Origin: Nemertoderma westbladi
Lineage: Eukaryota; Xenacoelomorpha; Nemertodermatida; Nemertodermatidae
Assembly: GCA_032718475.1 (NCBI GenBank)
Contig: JAUCBJ010006820.1
Location: 64,001 to 100,257 of the forward strand
Length of the DNA: 36,257 nucleotides
Direction of reading: 5' to 3'
Made by a program: the position numbers and the translations under genes. The stretch's first letter is position 1, and every line of letters starts with the position of its first letter. Under the pieces are notes generated by a model. That model was not told the DNA's origin. It saw nothing but the letters and a program-made list of their open reading frames with translations, and ran no database searches. This document shows positions 9,480-20,009 of this stretch, one piece after another.

Positions 9480-10199
9480 TTGTTATAGTTCTCCAATAAG
9501 TTGTTAGTGGACCAAAATTCGACTCTAGAATTGATCGCCATCTTGCATCATTTTGATGTTCTATGTTGTTTTGTCTCTAAGGTACTCAGTACCGCAACAT
9601 ATTATTGTAATTCAATAAAATATAATTACAGAGAAATCTGGTAAGTTGGGGTGGATAAAGTGCTGAGTGAAATCTACAGTAATATAATTAGAGATACATT
9701 CAGTGTTAGTGAAATATATGATAATTTTCTGTATTATTTCCTTTCACCATTGTTGATAACTTATATTATTACAGTCGATTAATGGGTAGATAATACTGTA
9801 GAATCTGAATGGGTAGAATTAATGAAATGGTAGACATAAATATCTTCGTCTCCAGTTTAAGACGCGAGCCATCCATTAGCTTTGCTCTGAAAATAAAATT
9901 TGTAAAACGAACAATGAACTGGGTTTAAGAATTGGGCTAAAAAATGAATTATGAATTGGGCTAAAAAATGAATTAAGAATTAATCGGCATTTAACATAAT
10001 ACAGGTACAGTAGGTAACTTGTTTACAGTATTGTAAAATACTGATTTACATGCTTACATTTTGAATGTCGTCTCCAGATGTTTGACTGTTATCCTATAAC
10101 TTGCCGGTGATATGTGGTGCCGAAATTCAGCAGTTCAGCCCAAATTTCAAAAAACAAATTATTATGTAAGAGGGAGAAACAGAGTGGGCGTCTGCAGTT
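9480..10199. other. Non-coding stretch downstream of distal terminal exon
   Basis: AT-rich. It contains two copies of AATTGGGCTAAAAAATGAATT (shortened core AATTGGGCTAAAAAATG) near 9932-9975; the same place in copy 2 (about 15437-15505) has three, another small tandem repeat that changed number after duplication. No coding frame seen. Confidence 0.5.
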
Positions 10200-10205
10200 T
10201 TTATT
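10200..10205 (-). promoter_or_regulatory. Poly(A) signal AATAAA for distal terminal exon
   Basis: AATAAA on the minus strand about 56 nt after the TAA stop. The same motif at the same distance exists in copy 2. Confidence 0.5.
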
Positions 10206-10260
10206 ATAATAAATAAATAAATTAATAATAATGCGATTTGAGTTACCAACCTGTTAAACT

Positions 10261-10390
10261 TTATCCATTGTAGCCATCATAGCCAATATACTGAGCTCCA
10301 TTGTTGATTGTTCCATAGACAGAGGTTACGGTAATTCTCACATTCGTAACTCCAGATACTGGTGGATTTATGCCGAACGAACTAAACGCT
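10261..10390 (-). CDS. Terminal exon, C-terminal third of F5/8C (discoidin-like) domain, distal copy
   Basis: An exon read on the minus strand. The splice acceptor ACTCAG ends at 10391, then one base completes the previous codon, then 42 codons and a TAA stop at 10261-10263. It encodes FSSFGINPPVSG and VRITVTSVYGTINNGAQYIG, the last strands of F5/8 type C / discoidin-like domains, which bind sugars or lipids outside the cell. Joined to the exon at 32625-32738 (ending in two codon bases) it is in frame. An AATAAA poly(A) signal lies about 60 nt downstream, at 10200-10205 on the minus strand. It is the duplicate of 15795-15924, differing at five bases, four of them non-synonymous. It could be an alternative last exon or an unused relic. 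Confidence 0.7.
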
Positions 10391-10481
10391 CTGAGTAAAG
10401 TATTTATAAAAGTTGTGTAAATTTGGGGGTAAAAAACAATCTATATTCTTTAGACCAAAGCTGCTAAAAGTACTTTAAATG

Positions 10482-10492
10482 CTGCAGATAAC
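10482..10492. other. 11-bp filler at the tandem duplication junction
   Basis: CTGCAGATAAC matches neither the left flank of copy 1 (CTGTGAAAT before TGACAG) nor the right flank of copy 2 (TAGTGGCAGC). Short untemplated filler at a duplication joint is typical of end-joining repair. Confidence 0.7.
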
Positions 10493-10965
10493 TGACAGTC
10501 AGACAGACAGAATGACAGACAAACAGACAGACAGGCAGTCGAGATATCATCAAACATTAAAACATATATCAGAAATGAATTCAGCGTTAAAGTTGCAGCT
10601 TTAAAGTTGAACTTGCAATGATTCCAAATCTATATAAAGACATTATTTTATTAAGAAATAAGTTAATTAAATTACTGCAAATATATAACGCTCATATTGT
10701 ACAAATACCATATCGGCACCCAATTGTGTGTACCAGCCGTCGTCATGTCAATATATCTAACGATTTGTCCAAATTTTGTTTTGATTGATTCTTAATATCG
10801 CTCTGGACAAACACACACACACAACTCTACACTCCCTGCTGCTGCAGACTTTACGTTTTACAGTCCCATCGTAGTGTTAAAATTCATGTTATTGAGATTA
10901 TGTCTTTCCAAGACTTTGTTTAATATTTAAACTCATTAAATTTGTTGTAACTTGCCCATTGCTGT

Positions 10966-10975
<10 letters not shown>

Positions 10976-10996
<21 letters not shown>
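10976..10996 (+). repeat. G21 homopolymer (copy 2)
   Basis: Preceded by T11. It corresponds to T8-G24 at 5262-5293. Confidence 0.8.
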
Positions 10997-11071
10997 TCAT
11001 AATTGGTATCAAACCATCATCATCTTAGAAAAAGTAGCTATTCATTCATTCTATTACGCAATATAAGTTTA

Positions 11072-11188
11072 TAGAGTGGGAACACGTTCGTGGGGCCTTC
11101 GCGCAGCACGCAATATAAGTATACAGTGGGAACACGTTCGTGGGGCCTTTGTAAGTATACAGTGGGAACACGTTCGTGGGGCCTTTGC
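11072..11188 (+). repeat. 36-bp minisatellite in copy 2, about 3 units
   Basis: Same unit as 5373-5525 but one unit fewer. Confidence 0.85.
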
Positions 11189-11521
11189 GCAGCTCGAATG
11201 GTTATATTAAAGAGTACATTATACTAATCTCTATTAGATATACAAAAACCGTCTTTCCCAAAATATATATGAGTGAAGGCGATGCTATCAGTTTGTGATA
11301 AACTAGTTGTAAAAACAGAGATCCATTTTAGTTTGCCCTTACACACTTACAGACTTTAACTGTCATTTGTAAACCTTCTACTGTAACTAGGGCTATTTAA
11401 TATAATATAATATAATTTACAATACTCTTCTCCTTTATTAGCCTCATTGCGCTCGTCCTGTTTTGTCTTAAAATAATTTTCCTAAACGGAGACTAACGAC
11501 CTTTACAACTATTATTATTAT

Positions 11522-12402
11522 TAGGGATGTGCCGGATTGACCTTTTTCAAACCGGCCAGACCGGAAGCGGAGCCGGATTTGTAAAAAAAAATTTTTATAT
11601 ATCACCATAACTATTTGCACCACACCCTACGTTGATTTGATATTTGCTAATTTTATATAGGCCCAATGGATTGATTTGATGTTTTTAAATGTAAAATATG
11701 AAAATTAAATTAAATACAGTGAAAATTGAAAAATAGAATGAAGTAATAATAGTGTGTAGTTTTTTTATACTATCTGAGTTATTGGACTTACTAGAATTTC
11801 TAAATTGCCCATCGAATATACTGGTCATTCACGGCGGTAAGCTTAATCTCAATTTATAACAATACCTAGAGCAAACAGCAACGCTTGCGCGCTCGGACAA
11901 TATAATAATTATTGACTAGTTATAATTAGTATATGGCCTGGGCAGGGCATACTAGTACTAATTCATAAAGTGCTAGTGAGGCTGGGCCCAACCAAATACA
12001 AATATTCTTGGCAAAAAAGTAGTCAGTCAGCTCAGCATGTAGATAGTCATAAAATGATAGCTCTGTTTTAGACTTTATCGTAGTTCATAGAATGAATAAT
12101 GAAGATGATACAAACTATCAAAAAAATTGTATTGTATTCCTCACTATTCTATTGTATTCCTCACTATTCTATTGTATTCCTCACTATTCTATTGTATTTG
12201 CTTATGTTTAAATTTTTTTGAATTTGAAAGAAAATTTATTTTGATGTTTTTTTGGAAAATTATATTAATTGTAAATTTTGTTAACAATTTGTTGAAATGG
12301 AAATCCGGCCAAAAAATTGAAATCCGGCCGGACCCGGAACCTGACTTTTTTCTCAAAATCCGGCCGGAATTCCGGCCCGGCCGGATGTACGGCACACCCC
12401 TA
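11522..12402. mobile_element. hAT-like non-autonomous DNA transposon (copy 2)
   Basis: Duplicate of 5854-6899 created by the block duplication, with the same ends and the same flanking ATT-rich site. It is about 165 bp shorter because the 37-bp minisatellite is reduced to roughly one altered unit near 11932-11955. Confidence 0.7.
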
Positions 12403-13081
12403 ATTATTATTATAACTATTGTAACTACTATTACTATTACTAACTTTATAACTGCTGATTTATGGCAGATGGATACTCGTATCCACTGTAAACTCGTTGC
12501 GTTTGTTCCTGTTTTACCAAACTTCAGATTCTTTCTAAACTTTTGACGGACTACATACATACCAAGTTTCGTTTAATTTCATCAAGGAATAACCGAGTTA
12601 TTAGCGAACAAAAATTTCCGACGACGACGACGACAGACAACGGCACCCATATGCTAAGGCTTCGCTCACTTCGTGGCTCGCCCCACATACTGTAGAAGAT
12701 ATTGTAAGCCAATACTGTAAAACATCGGAGTTCGAATATTGTATAAATTCCTTTATATCGTACATTGTTGATTAGGGCATTTTTGGATACGCGTCAATGT
12801 GCGGCACGATAAATACAAGTAGCACAAATTTATCAACAATTATGACCAAATCAACCTGATTTTTAGACATTATGGGTTTTCTGGGACGCTGATCACGCTA
12901 CGACATCATAAATATCGTATTATCCAACCAAATTCGATTTTTGCCGTCCCATCAGACAATTATCACGAATTGCCATTTTTTACGAGTTGTATCGTGATCG
13001 TTGACCTCGAAAACCAGTATAGCTTCAGTATTTTTGTGTCGAATTTCCCCTGGAGAAGGATGGAATTTTATTGCGTCCAGT

Positions 13082-13102
13082 CCCCCCCCCCCCCCCCCCC
13101 CC
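13082..13102 (+). repeat. C21 homopolymer (copy 2)
   Basis: Duplicate of 7576-7596 with equal length. Confidence 0.8.
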
Positions 13103-13221
13103 TATCTGCAATTTTGATACATTTTTTTCAATTTTTTTTTCTATTTCATCTAGAGCTCATTTTTAAAAAGATTCCAAATATGAAAATCGTTTAACCAAAT
13201 CTATCTTACTTCTTGAGATAT

Positions 13222-13490
13222 GACTGTCTGTCCGTTTTACGGTCGGTCTACCCGTCAGTATGTCTGTCCGTCAATTATTATAAGCACACTATCTGTCTAA
13301 AAAATTCCCTACAGTATATGGGTTTTCGGTGTGGGTGACTTCATTTCTATTATTCAAATTTAGCCTCGGTCAGTCTTTCCGTCAAAATATAACCGACAGC
13401 CAAACAGACAATTTGGAAGTCAGCAAATGTTAAATCTGACATTCGAAATGAATTCTGCGACCAGGAAAACCACTATAACTAAACTTTTAG
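13222..13490 (+). repeat. Diverged (CTGT)-rich repeat monomers, copy 2 block
   Basis: Duplicate of 7712-7985 with almost no change. Confidence 0.65.
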
Positions 13491-13859
13491 CTTTTATTTT
13501 AACTATTTTATCTATTTTAACTTTTAGCTTTTTTTAAACTTTTTTTTTAAATGGTGTTTCCTTCTCTTATATTTAACGGACAGATTGTTGAGGCGCGATA
13601 TTAATTCGCTAGATGGGATATTGGTAAACACAAAATTTCGCGAAGCGCGCGACGTTTGCGAAATTTCGCGATTTTCGCAATCTTCTCAAAAATCGCGACG
13701 TTTGCGAAATGTCGCAATCTTCGCCGAAGAAATGTTCAAAATCGTTGACCTTACTCGTTGAAACAAACGTAACGAAACGAAACGAAACGGAACGAAACGT
13801 ACGTATAGCGCTGGTTCTACTCCCGGTGACGTGCTGCTTCATATTTTTCATTCCTGATC

Positions 13860-13933
13860 AAAACAATTACATTACCACATCACATAATAAATACTTACTA
13901 TTTATTATGTGATGTAGTTAATGTAATTGTTTT
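13860..13933. repeat. Short foldback, copy 2
   Basis: Duplicate of 8355-8428 with identical arms. Confidence 0.8.
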
Positions 13934-14472
13934 ACAACTACATAATTTTAATATATTAGCACAACACAAAGCGTCCTTGCTACGTTTGGTGGTGTGTCCA
14001 GATATAATTATATTGTTTGTAATTTAACCCCTTTATCAAATAAAACTCCATTAATATATTATTAAAAATCGTGACCATAGAGCCAGAACAACAAACACAC
14101 CAATTAAAAAAGGTCGTTTGGAGAAAATAACCAATAACTAATTCCCTTCAGTGTCTCAAATTTTTTTTGAATAAATTGAACCCATTAAATTACATCTCTA
14201 ATTTTTTGCAGGGAAGTCTGGGAAGACACAATCAGTAATTATTAAAATAGGGGCTGTTTTATTGTTATTTTTCATAGAAGCAGAACAACAAATAAAAATT
14301 AACATAACACTTCCTTCTTAGTTACGTGGGTTATTTTGCCTCCAAGTTTTTGTCACAAGAGATAGAACAATCCACATAATTTTCATGACTTGGTTTTGTG
14401 TGGTGGGTTTGGTTTAGTCTGATATATACTTTAATGTTTTGTGGTTTGTTGTTCTATTCAATTATATATTAA

Positions 14473-14985
14473 ATTAAATAGGTTTTTCCAGGATTTGGAA
14501 GTCACACATAATTAATCGGAAACTTACTGTAAGGTCCGAATATTTAGAGCAGCAGTAGTTCCAGTACTCCTCTATAGGAGTCCATGCTGGGCTCTAACTG
14601 CTGAGGACACCAGAATGCACACGATTTCACAAGAATGCTACGGCGGATTCGTTGTGTCAAGAACAATCTTGTGCACGATCTTGTGCCTTGGCAGCCTCAA
14701 AGAGTGACTAAGCATGGTGGACAGCCCATGACTTTCGTGAGACGTCTTGTAAGGACACTAGCCTTGAAGATGCTGATAATCTCGCGATAGTCATGGGGGA
14801 TAAGGAGTTGTGATAGTGCAACTTTGTTGACAAGCGGCATAGCATTCTTAATTCACGCTGCATTGGGCTTGCCAATTATGGATTGCATGGTGATGACAAA
14901 ATATTTTGTTAATCCGGCATAGCATCTCAATGTGCAGTTTCAATGCAGTAGGCCGATTATAGTACGTAGTAGTAGTAGTATGGTT
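14473..14985 (+). pseudogene. 3' fragment of APE-type LINE (copy 2)
   Basis: Duplicate of 8968-9478 with the same internal deletion and the same (TAG)n tail, which shows insertion and deletion preceded the block duplication. Confidence 0.8.
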
Positions 14986-15733
14986 GTTATAGTTCTCCAA
15001 TAAGTTGTTAGTGGACCAATATTCGACTCTAGAATTTATCGCCATCTTGCATCGCCATTTTGATGTTCTATGTTGTTCTGTCTCTAAGGTACTCAGTACC
15101 GCAACATATTATTGTAATTCAATAAAATATATTTACAGAGAACTCGGGTAAGTTGGGGTGGATAAAGTGCTGAGTGAAATCTACAGTAATATAATTAGAG
15201 ATACATTCAGTGTTAGTGAAATATATGATAATTTTCTGTATTATTTCCTTTCACCATTGTTGATAACTTATATTATTACAGTCGATTAATGGGTAGATAA
15301 TACTGTAGAATCTGAATGGGTAGAATTAATGAAATGGTAGACATAAATATCTTCGTCTCCAGTTTAAGACGCGAGCCATCCATTAGCTTTGCTCTGAAAA
15401 TAAAATTTGTAAAACGAACAATGAACTGGGTTTAAGAATTGGGCTAAAAAATGAATTAAGAATTGGGCTAAAAAATGAATTGAGAATTGGGCTAAAAAAT
15501 GAATTAAGAATTAATCGGCATTTAACATAATACAGGTACAGTAGGTAACTTGTTTACAGTATTGTAAAATACTGATTTACATGACTTAAACATTTTGAAA
15601 GTCGTCTCCAGATGTTTGACTGTTATCCTATAACTTGCCGGTGATATGTGGTGCCAAAATTCAGCAGTTTAGCCCAAATTTCAAAAAACACATTTTTATG
15701 TAAGAGGGAGAAACAGAGTGGGCGTCTGCAGTT

Positions 15734-15739
15734 TTTATT
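15734..15739 (-). promoter_or_regulatory. Poly(A) signal AATAAA for proximal terminal exon
   Basis: AATAAA on the minus strand about 56 nt after the stop codon at 15795-15797, in an A/T-rich 3' UTR. Confidence 0.55.
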
Positions 15740-15794
15740 ATAATAAATAAATAAATTAATAATAATGCGATTTGAGTTGCCAACCTGTTAAACT

Positions 15795-15924
15795 TTATCC
15801 ATTGTAGCCATCATAGCCAATATACTGAGCTCCATTGTTGTATGTTGCATAGACAGATGTTACGGTAATTCTCACATTCGTAACTCCAGATACTGATGGA
15901 TTTATGCCGAACGAACTAAACGCT
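15795..15924 (-). CDS. Terminal exon, C-terminal third of F5/8C (discoidin-like) domain, proximal copy
   Basis: Same architecture as 10261-10390: acceptor ACTCAG at 15925-15930, one leading base, 42 codons, TAA at 15795-15797. Because transcription runs right to left, this copy is met first and is the default last exon of the gene whose other exons are at 32625-32738, 34050-34212 and 35409-35570. It differs from the distal copy by P to S at residue 10, G to A at 26 and I to Y at 28 (two base changes), plus one silent change, while about 100 bp of adjoining intron is identical. The domain's end (SVYATYNNGAQYIG) keeps the NNG turn common to the family. Confidence 0.78.
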
Positions 15925-16015
15925 CTGAGTAAAGTATTTATAAAAGTTGTGTAAATTTGGGGGTAAAAAACAATCTATATTCTTTAGACCAAAGCTGCTA
16001 AAAGTACTTTAAATG

Positions 16016-16957
16016 TAGTGGCAGCGGATATATTGGAATATCACTAACTCTGAACAAGAAAGAACAGCCATTCCTTGAATAATGCACCTACACGATTCTC
16101 CCATTGCCATTCATACGTACATAATGAAAGTTCTATAACGAACAGATCAAAATTTGAGATCACAATGACTACACGGAGTTCATAATTTTAATCACATCCA
16201 TCTGTATTGCAAACATTCTATCTGGCTTAAAGATTATCTTGCTTGGACCAAAGACATCATGCCAACTCAGTTTCTAATATTTAATAATATCCACGGGAAT
16301 ATTTTAAATATATATACTCAAGAAAATATGCAGAAATACTCCATATCGCTGCTGTGGCAAGTAATGAAATTCTCGAAATTCCAGAATATACAAAGCATCG
16401 CTGATCCCTATGTCGCTTAACCCTATTACCCCCGAGGTGGGGTCAATAATATGACCCCCCGTGTTTTTCTTGATATAACTCTGAAACAAATACAGTTGGG
16501 AATGTGAAATTTTATGACTTTTCCTAAAAATCTATTGCCTTCCTAATAGTGAAAACTGTTTTCAAAAATATTGAGAAGTTTTCGAGTTATAGCACCATTT
16601 TTTAACCCTACTTTTGGCACTTTTTTGAGTCGTTTTTTTTTAAATTAAATTTCATGAAATAAGATTTGTAACATTTCTATTTTTGATTTACACCGGTTTT
16701 TTGGTTTTTTTTTAATTAGATGGAACTCATATAAATTAATTAAAAAATTTCAAACGTGTTTTTTTGGTTGGTGCCAAATTTTGGTGCCAGCACCAAATTT
16801 TGAAATATGTCTGTTTTTTGCGCAATAGGGGTCCCAGGAAATTTTTAACCACCAGTCGACTTTCTCAGGTATATGTGTCACATATATGGAGACTTTGAAA
16901 CATCCACATGTATTTGTGGGTTAGACTGCCACGTTCGTCAGCGGAGTGTATCAGTTG
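16016..16957. other. AT-rich spacer with a C-rich TTAACCC segment
   Basis: No credible gene. At 16418-16460 there is TTAACCCTATTACCCCCGAGG followed by GACCCCCC, which resembles the end of a piggyBac-type MITE, but I found no matching inverted end. The rest is T-rich. It lies inside the last intron of the minus-strand gene. Confidence 0.4.
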
Positions 16958-17125
16958 AAACTTGAGACGCATCTTAAAGGACACTGGCCTTAAAGATGCG
17001 GATGATCTAGCAAATGTCATGGGTGATAGGGAGTTGTGGCGGTGCAATTTGGTTGACAAGCCGGCACAGCATTCTTAAAAATGCAGCTGCAATGCAGCAT
17101 GCCGATCCTAGTAGTAGTACAGTAT
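16958..17125 (+). pseudogene. LINE 3'-end fragment, plus strand
   Basis: Matches the reverse complement of 28150-28315: GAGACGCATCTTAAAGGACA, then AAGATGCGGATGATCTAGC and the end of the RT frame, followed by a short 3' UTR and a TAGTAGTAG tail. A severely 5'-truncated insertion of the family found complete in RT at 28200-29810. Confidence 0.82.
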
Positions 17126-17454
17126 TATCAGTTAACTCTTGATAAATCTTATCTCACTCCATCCTCACTCCATTGCGGTAGCCGTATATAAGTAATTATA
17201 AACAGAGACTCTTCCGTGTTGAGGGCTTTTACTCACTCCTGCCGATAAATATAACTCTATAAACGTTGTATTATTCTATATACATTTTACTTAATATAAA
17301 CCTCGGGCTTTTTATTTAAATGATAACACAAATGTGTATTGATTATTGATTATTCTTTATTCATGTTTAATGCGTCAAACCTGCCTGCAGCCTGCAAATA
17401 CAGGCCTCTTTTATTCGAGAAATTATATATACAGTATATCCCGACTGACTGCTA

Positions 17455-17655
17455 TGCTTTCACAATAGTGTTTGGTGGCGCAGGTTCGAATCCGACTAAA
17501 GGCTGTAGATATTTCTCACCGTTGTGTCCTTACGCAAGACATTTTAGACATTAGTGCTTAGGCCAACCCAGCGGTATAATGGGAACCTGGCTTTGCTGTG
17601 GGAAAAAATAATGCAGGCCTCACTGATAAAGCTGTAATAGTCCATAAGGGCACCT
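17455..17655 (+). mobile_element. tRNA-derived SINE
   Basis: Contains a perfect polymerase III box B, GGTTCGAATCC at 17483-17493. After it come CACCGTTGTGTCCTTACGCA and AAGACATTTTAGAC, then GGTATAATGGGAACCTGGCTTTG, quoted here as GTATAATGGGAACCTGG. This layout (tRNA head, then a 'TGTCCTTGGGCAAGACA'-like body and an 'AATGGGTACCTGG' block) is shared by widespread metazoan SINE families with a conserved central domain. The A box is degraded. Boundaries are approximate and no target duplication was identified. Confidence 0.6.
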
Positions 17656-17859
17656 GAAATAACAAATATAAATGTATAATTTATTATTATATCTTCATAT
17701 TATATTAAATTTTGACTTAATTAACGAGTCTAGGTAAATATTTCTTCCTCAATAGATTCACATATTACATTTACATTGAAAGGGCTACTACTTTATATTC
17801 CAGAATGTTATGCAGGGTGCTGCAGGTTGCGCAAAGGTGCCCTACAATTATTTTGGTGG

Positions 17860-18204
17860 CATCTCAATGCCCCATAAAGATAACAATTTTTCCTTATAAG
17901 TGCCAGAATGTGCTTCATGGTCCCACGACCTTTACGGAACCCATTCTGATTTCCACTTTACACGGAGCAGTCTCTCAATGGGATCCCTGATACTATTTAA
18001 TAGAATTCTATTGTATAGCTTTGCAGCAATCGAGATCAATGAGATTCCCGAAAAAACCATAGAGTGTTCAATTTTCAATTTTTTTCAATTTATTTCAATA
18101 CAACAATTAATGTGGGTCTCTTGTCATTCTCTACATGTAAACTATGATGGTATAAACACTATTGTATTTTAAAGACCCCAGGGGGTACACCATCTACTCC
18201 ACTG
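17860..18204 (-). pseudogene. Degraded LINE RT fragment, minus strand
   Basis: Corresponds to about 29365-29690 of the better copy. It shares CATGGTCCCACGACCTTTAC, CAATGGGATCCCTGATACTA, GCAATCGAGATCAATGAGAT and finally the TCTACTCCACT segment. The 18065-18160 part has decayed strongly. It continues the minus-strand LINE at 18294-19656 after the small inversion at 18205-18290. Confidence 0.75.
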
Positions 18205-18280
18205 AAGGCTTCTGCAAAGAGCATTAAGACCAATCGTGCCAGTGGAGTAGATGGTGTTCCCCCTGGGGTCTTTAAAATAC
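18164..18280. repeat. Foldback within LINE: 41-bp inverted arms
   Basis: Arms 18164-18204 and 18240-18280 pair with one or two mismatches around a 35-base spacer. The right arm and spacer (18205-18280) are LINE RT sequence in sense orientation on the plus strand, while LINE sequence on both sides is on the minus strand. It is therefore a local inverted duplication of LINE material. Confidence 0.88.
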
Positions 18281-18293
18281 AAGAGTGTCATTT

Positions 18294-19031
18294 TCAAAGT
18301 GGGCCTTCCAACCATTGAAGCGATGGTGATTCAGCCTTAACCTTGGTGTTTGGTTGGCTTTTCTGCCCAGTCAGCAAGTTGATCGATTTCCATGCCTGGG
18401 ATGATTGCCTGCTGTCGTCAGCATCATTGATGGCATCAACCTGTTGGTTTATAAGCTCCTGTAGATTAACAGAGTACTGCCTGTTCAGGGACCTAGATGC
18501 AGCCTTAACTGCATTCTTGGCCGCTGTAGTCTGTTTGAGTCGGGACTCTTTCTGCGCCTTATAGGGGTCATTTCGGCACTTCTGAATTTTGTTGTCAGTC
18601 CAGGGGGCCCTTTTCCTGTTTCGAGGGTATACAGGAACTGTTTCTACAGCTGCTAACTTAACTGCTTCTGTGAAGGCAGTATAGCCCTCACAGTGATCTG
18701 CCGCCTCAGAGGCAAGAACCTCATACCTGTTGCTCAGCTGTAGTGTGAAGCTGGATCTCACACTTGGCTGTTGCAACAGAGAGGACCAGTCATGCCGTGG
18801 CAAGGCAGATTTCGTTGTTCTGCTAGCACGCAGACTAAGTCTTACCTTGGCCACAATAAGGCGGTGATCACTGGAGAAGGGTCGAAGTGTAAATGCATTA
18901 CAGTCTTGTATAGAGCTCCTGTATTTCCTACGAAACAGAATATGGTCTAACTGGGACTTGTGACCACTGGGTCCACTATGAGTCCACAGCTTTCCAGTTC
19001 GCTTCTTGAACTGGGTTCCAGCCGAAAACAT
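18294..19031 (-). pseudogene. APE-type LINE: end of endonuclease and linker before RT
   Basis: A 245-codon frame. The first ~90 residues carry the C-terminal hallmarks of the apurinic endonuclease of non-LTR retrotransposons: SQLDHILFRR and PFSSDHRLIVAKVRL. Then comes a basic linker (RNRKRAPWTDNKIQKCRNDP). The true frame continues past the listed stop after a frameshift near 18300-18330, where GWKAHFEND can be read. Upstream, 19032-19184 in another frame carries LGDFN, the catalytic D-x-N motif. It belongs to one LINE copy broken by frameshifts, by the foldback at its 3' side and by the BEL insertion at its 5' side. Confidence 0.8.
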
Positions 19032-19184
19032 TCCATTTCAAGAGATAAAATCCTGAAGATAGGCGGAGTTTCGGTTAACACTATCGCTATGGACCCAGGG
19101 CAATGTAGGTGATTGGTGCAAACTTACATTAAAATCTCCCAGGAATGTTAAGACTGCATGCTGATAAACTCCATCAGTATCTGC

Positions 19185-19526
19185 TTATGGATTATAGTAT
19201 AAATTTTCCACCTCCTTTACTGGGTCAACACTAGTTGGAGAATAGCACACAATCAGAACCACCTTCGGAAACTTCTTAGCCAGTCTTCCAGAACATGAGA
19301 AGTGGCAACGGATGATGCGGTTAGAGATTTGGTCTATTTTGTCCAATGCTGCTCGTGCAGTTGGATTTATCAATAGACCAATTCCACCATTGCCACTAAT
19401 CAGAACCTCATCAGTCTGTCCAGTCTGCATTCGGTGCTCTTGAACACCCACTGCACTAAGAGAAAGCTTATCTGCCAAGGCAGTCAGCTCACCTTGTCGT
19501 ATTGGGGATCCGAGTGTTAGCATCAA
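19185..19526 (-). pseudogene. APE-type LINE: N-terminal part of endonuclease
   Basis: A 113-codon frame with the start of an endonuclease/exonuclease/phosphatase domain: SLSAVGVQEHRM (the catalytic glutamate motif), GGIGLLINP and VVLIVCYSPTS. The frame ends in a stop just before the segment encoding LGDFN. The 5' untranslated part continues to 19656, and after the BEL element at 26652-26889. Confidence 0.78.
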
Positions 19527-19656
19527 CTGAGGCTAGTCTAGTAACTTGCCCCAGGTTTACCAATGGCTTGGTTGGTCGGCGTGGAACATGAGAACAGCCT
19601 CCAACTCCAACACCCTTCTCCCCTCACAATTTGGCCTCCCTGGTGACCCAAGGTTG

Positions 19657-19661
19657 GGCCA
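19657..19661 (+). repeat. Target-site duplication GGCCA (left) of BEL/Pao element
   Basis: GGCCA directly outside the left LTR. The same five bases follow the right LTR at 26652-26656. Five bp is within the usual BEL/Pao range. Confidence 0.88.
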
Positions 19662-19995
19662 TATAATGGATTTTCCCCAACTGGAAGTTCCAAAATAGAA
19701 AATTGTTTTTCTTTAATATAACAACGTAAACTCTATATTCAATATTGTGACAGTGAACTTTACAAAATGGTGCATTACACATTATTTCTACTGAGTTCAA
19801 ACAGATACATGATTTACAACTACAAAGGATACGGAATGTATATTTACTTAGGAACTAATCAAGCAATTTATTATAACCAACTGGATAGGCCCCAAACAAA
19901 CGTATATTGGATGTCGGATATATTATTGATAGATGAATGTAGTCTCTAACTAAGTTTAACGCACTCTAATTAATTATATAAATTTATACATGACA
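19662..19995 (-). repeat. 3' LTR of BEL/Pao element
   Basis: 334 bp. Compared by eye with 26318-26651 it differs only in the outermost base (T here, C there). Read on the minus strand it starts TGTCATGT. Confidence 0.95.
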
Positions 19996-20009
19996 CTCCC
20001 CCTTTTGTT
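19996..20009 (-). other. Polypurine tract of BEL/Pao element
   Basis: AACAAAAGGGGGAG on the minus strand abuts the 3' LTR, the expected position of the plus-strand primer. Confidence 0.85.

Larger units (their letters stand above)
4790..10481 (+). repeat. Tandem segmental duplication, copy 1 (about 5.7 kb)
   Basis: Direct repeat of 10493-16015, starting at TGACAGTCAGACAG and ending at TACTTTAAATG. Divergence by eye is about 1-2%, plus length changes in minisatellites and homopolymers. Copy 1 is 169 bp longer than copy 2, mainly because of the 37-bp minisatellite at 6266-6470. The copies share a hAT-like element, a LINE fragment, a foldback and a coding exon. The LINE fragment has the same internal deletion in both copies, so it predates the duplication. 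Confidence 0.95.
10493..16015 (+). repeat. Tandem segmental duplication, copy 2 (about 5.5 kb)
   Basis: Second direct copy of the block at 4790-10481. It is separated from copy 1 by only 11 bp (10482-10492, CTGCAGATAAC). The right boundary is clear because copy 1 continues TAAATG-CTGCAG while this copy continues TAAATG-TAGTGGC. Confidence 0.95.

Noticed and set aside
16418-16460. A second piggyBac-type end (TTAACCCTATTACCCCC)
   Set aside because: No matching inverted end or second TTAA at a sensible distance was found.
17483-17493. A tRNA gene at the box B sequence
   Set aside because: No acceptor-stem pairing or proper A box; better explained as a tRNA-derived SINE.
19767-19949. 60-codon plus-strand frame found twice (also 26423-26605)
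   Set aside because: Both copies are the LTRs of the BEL element; identical because the LTRs are identical.
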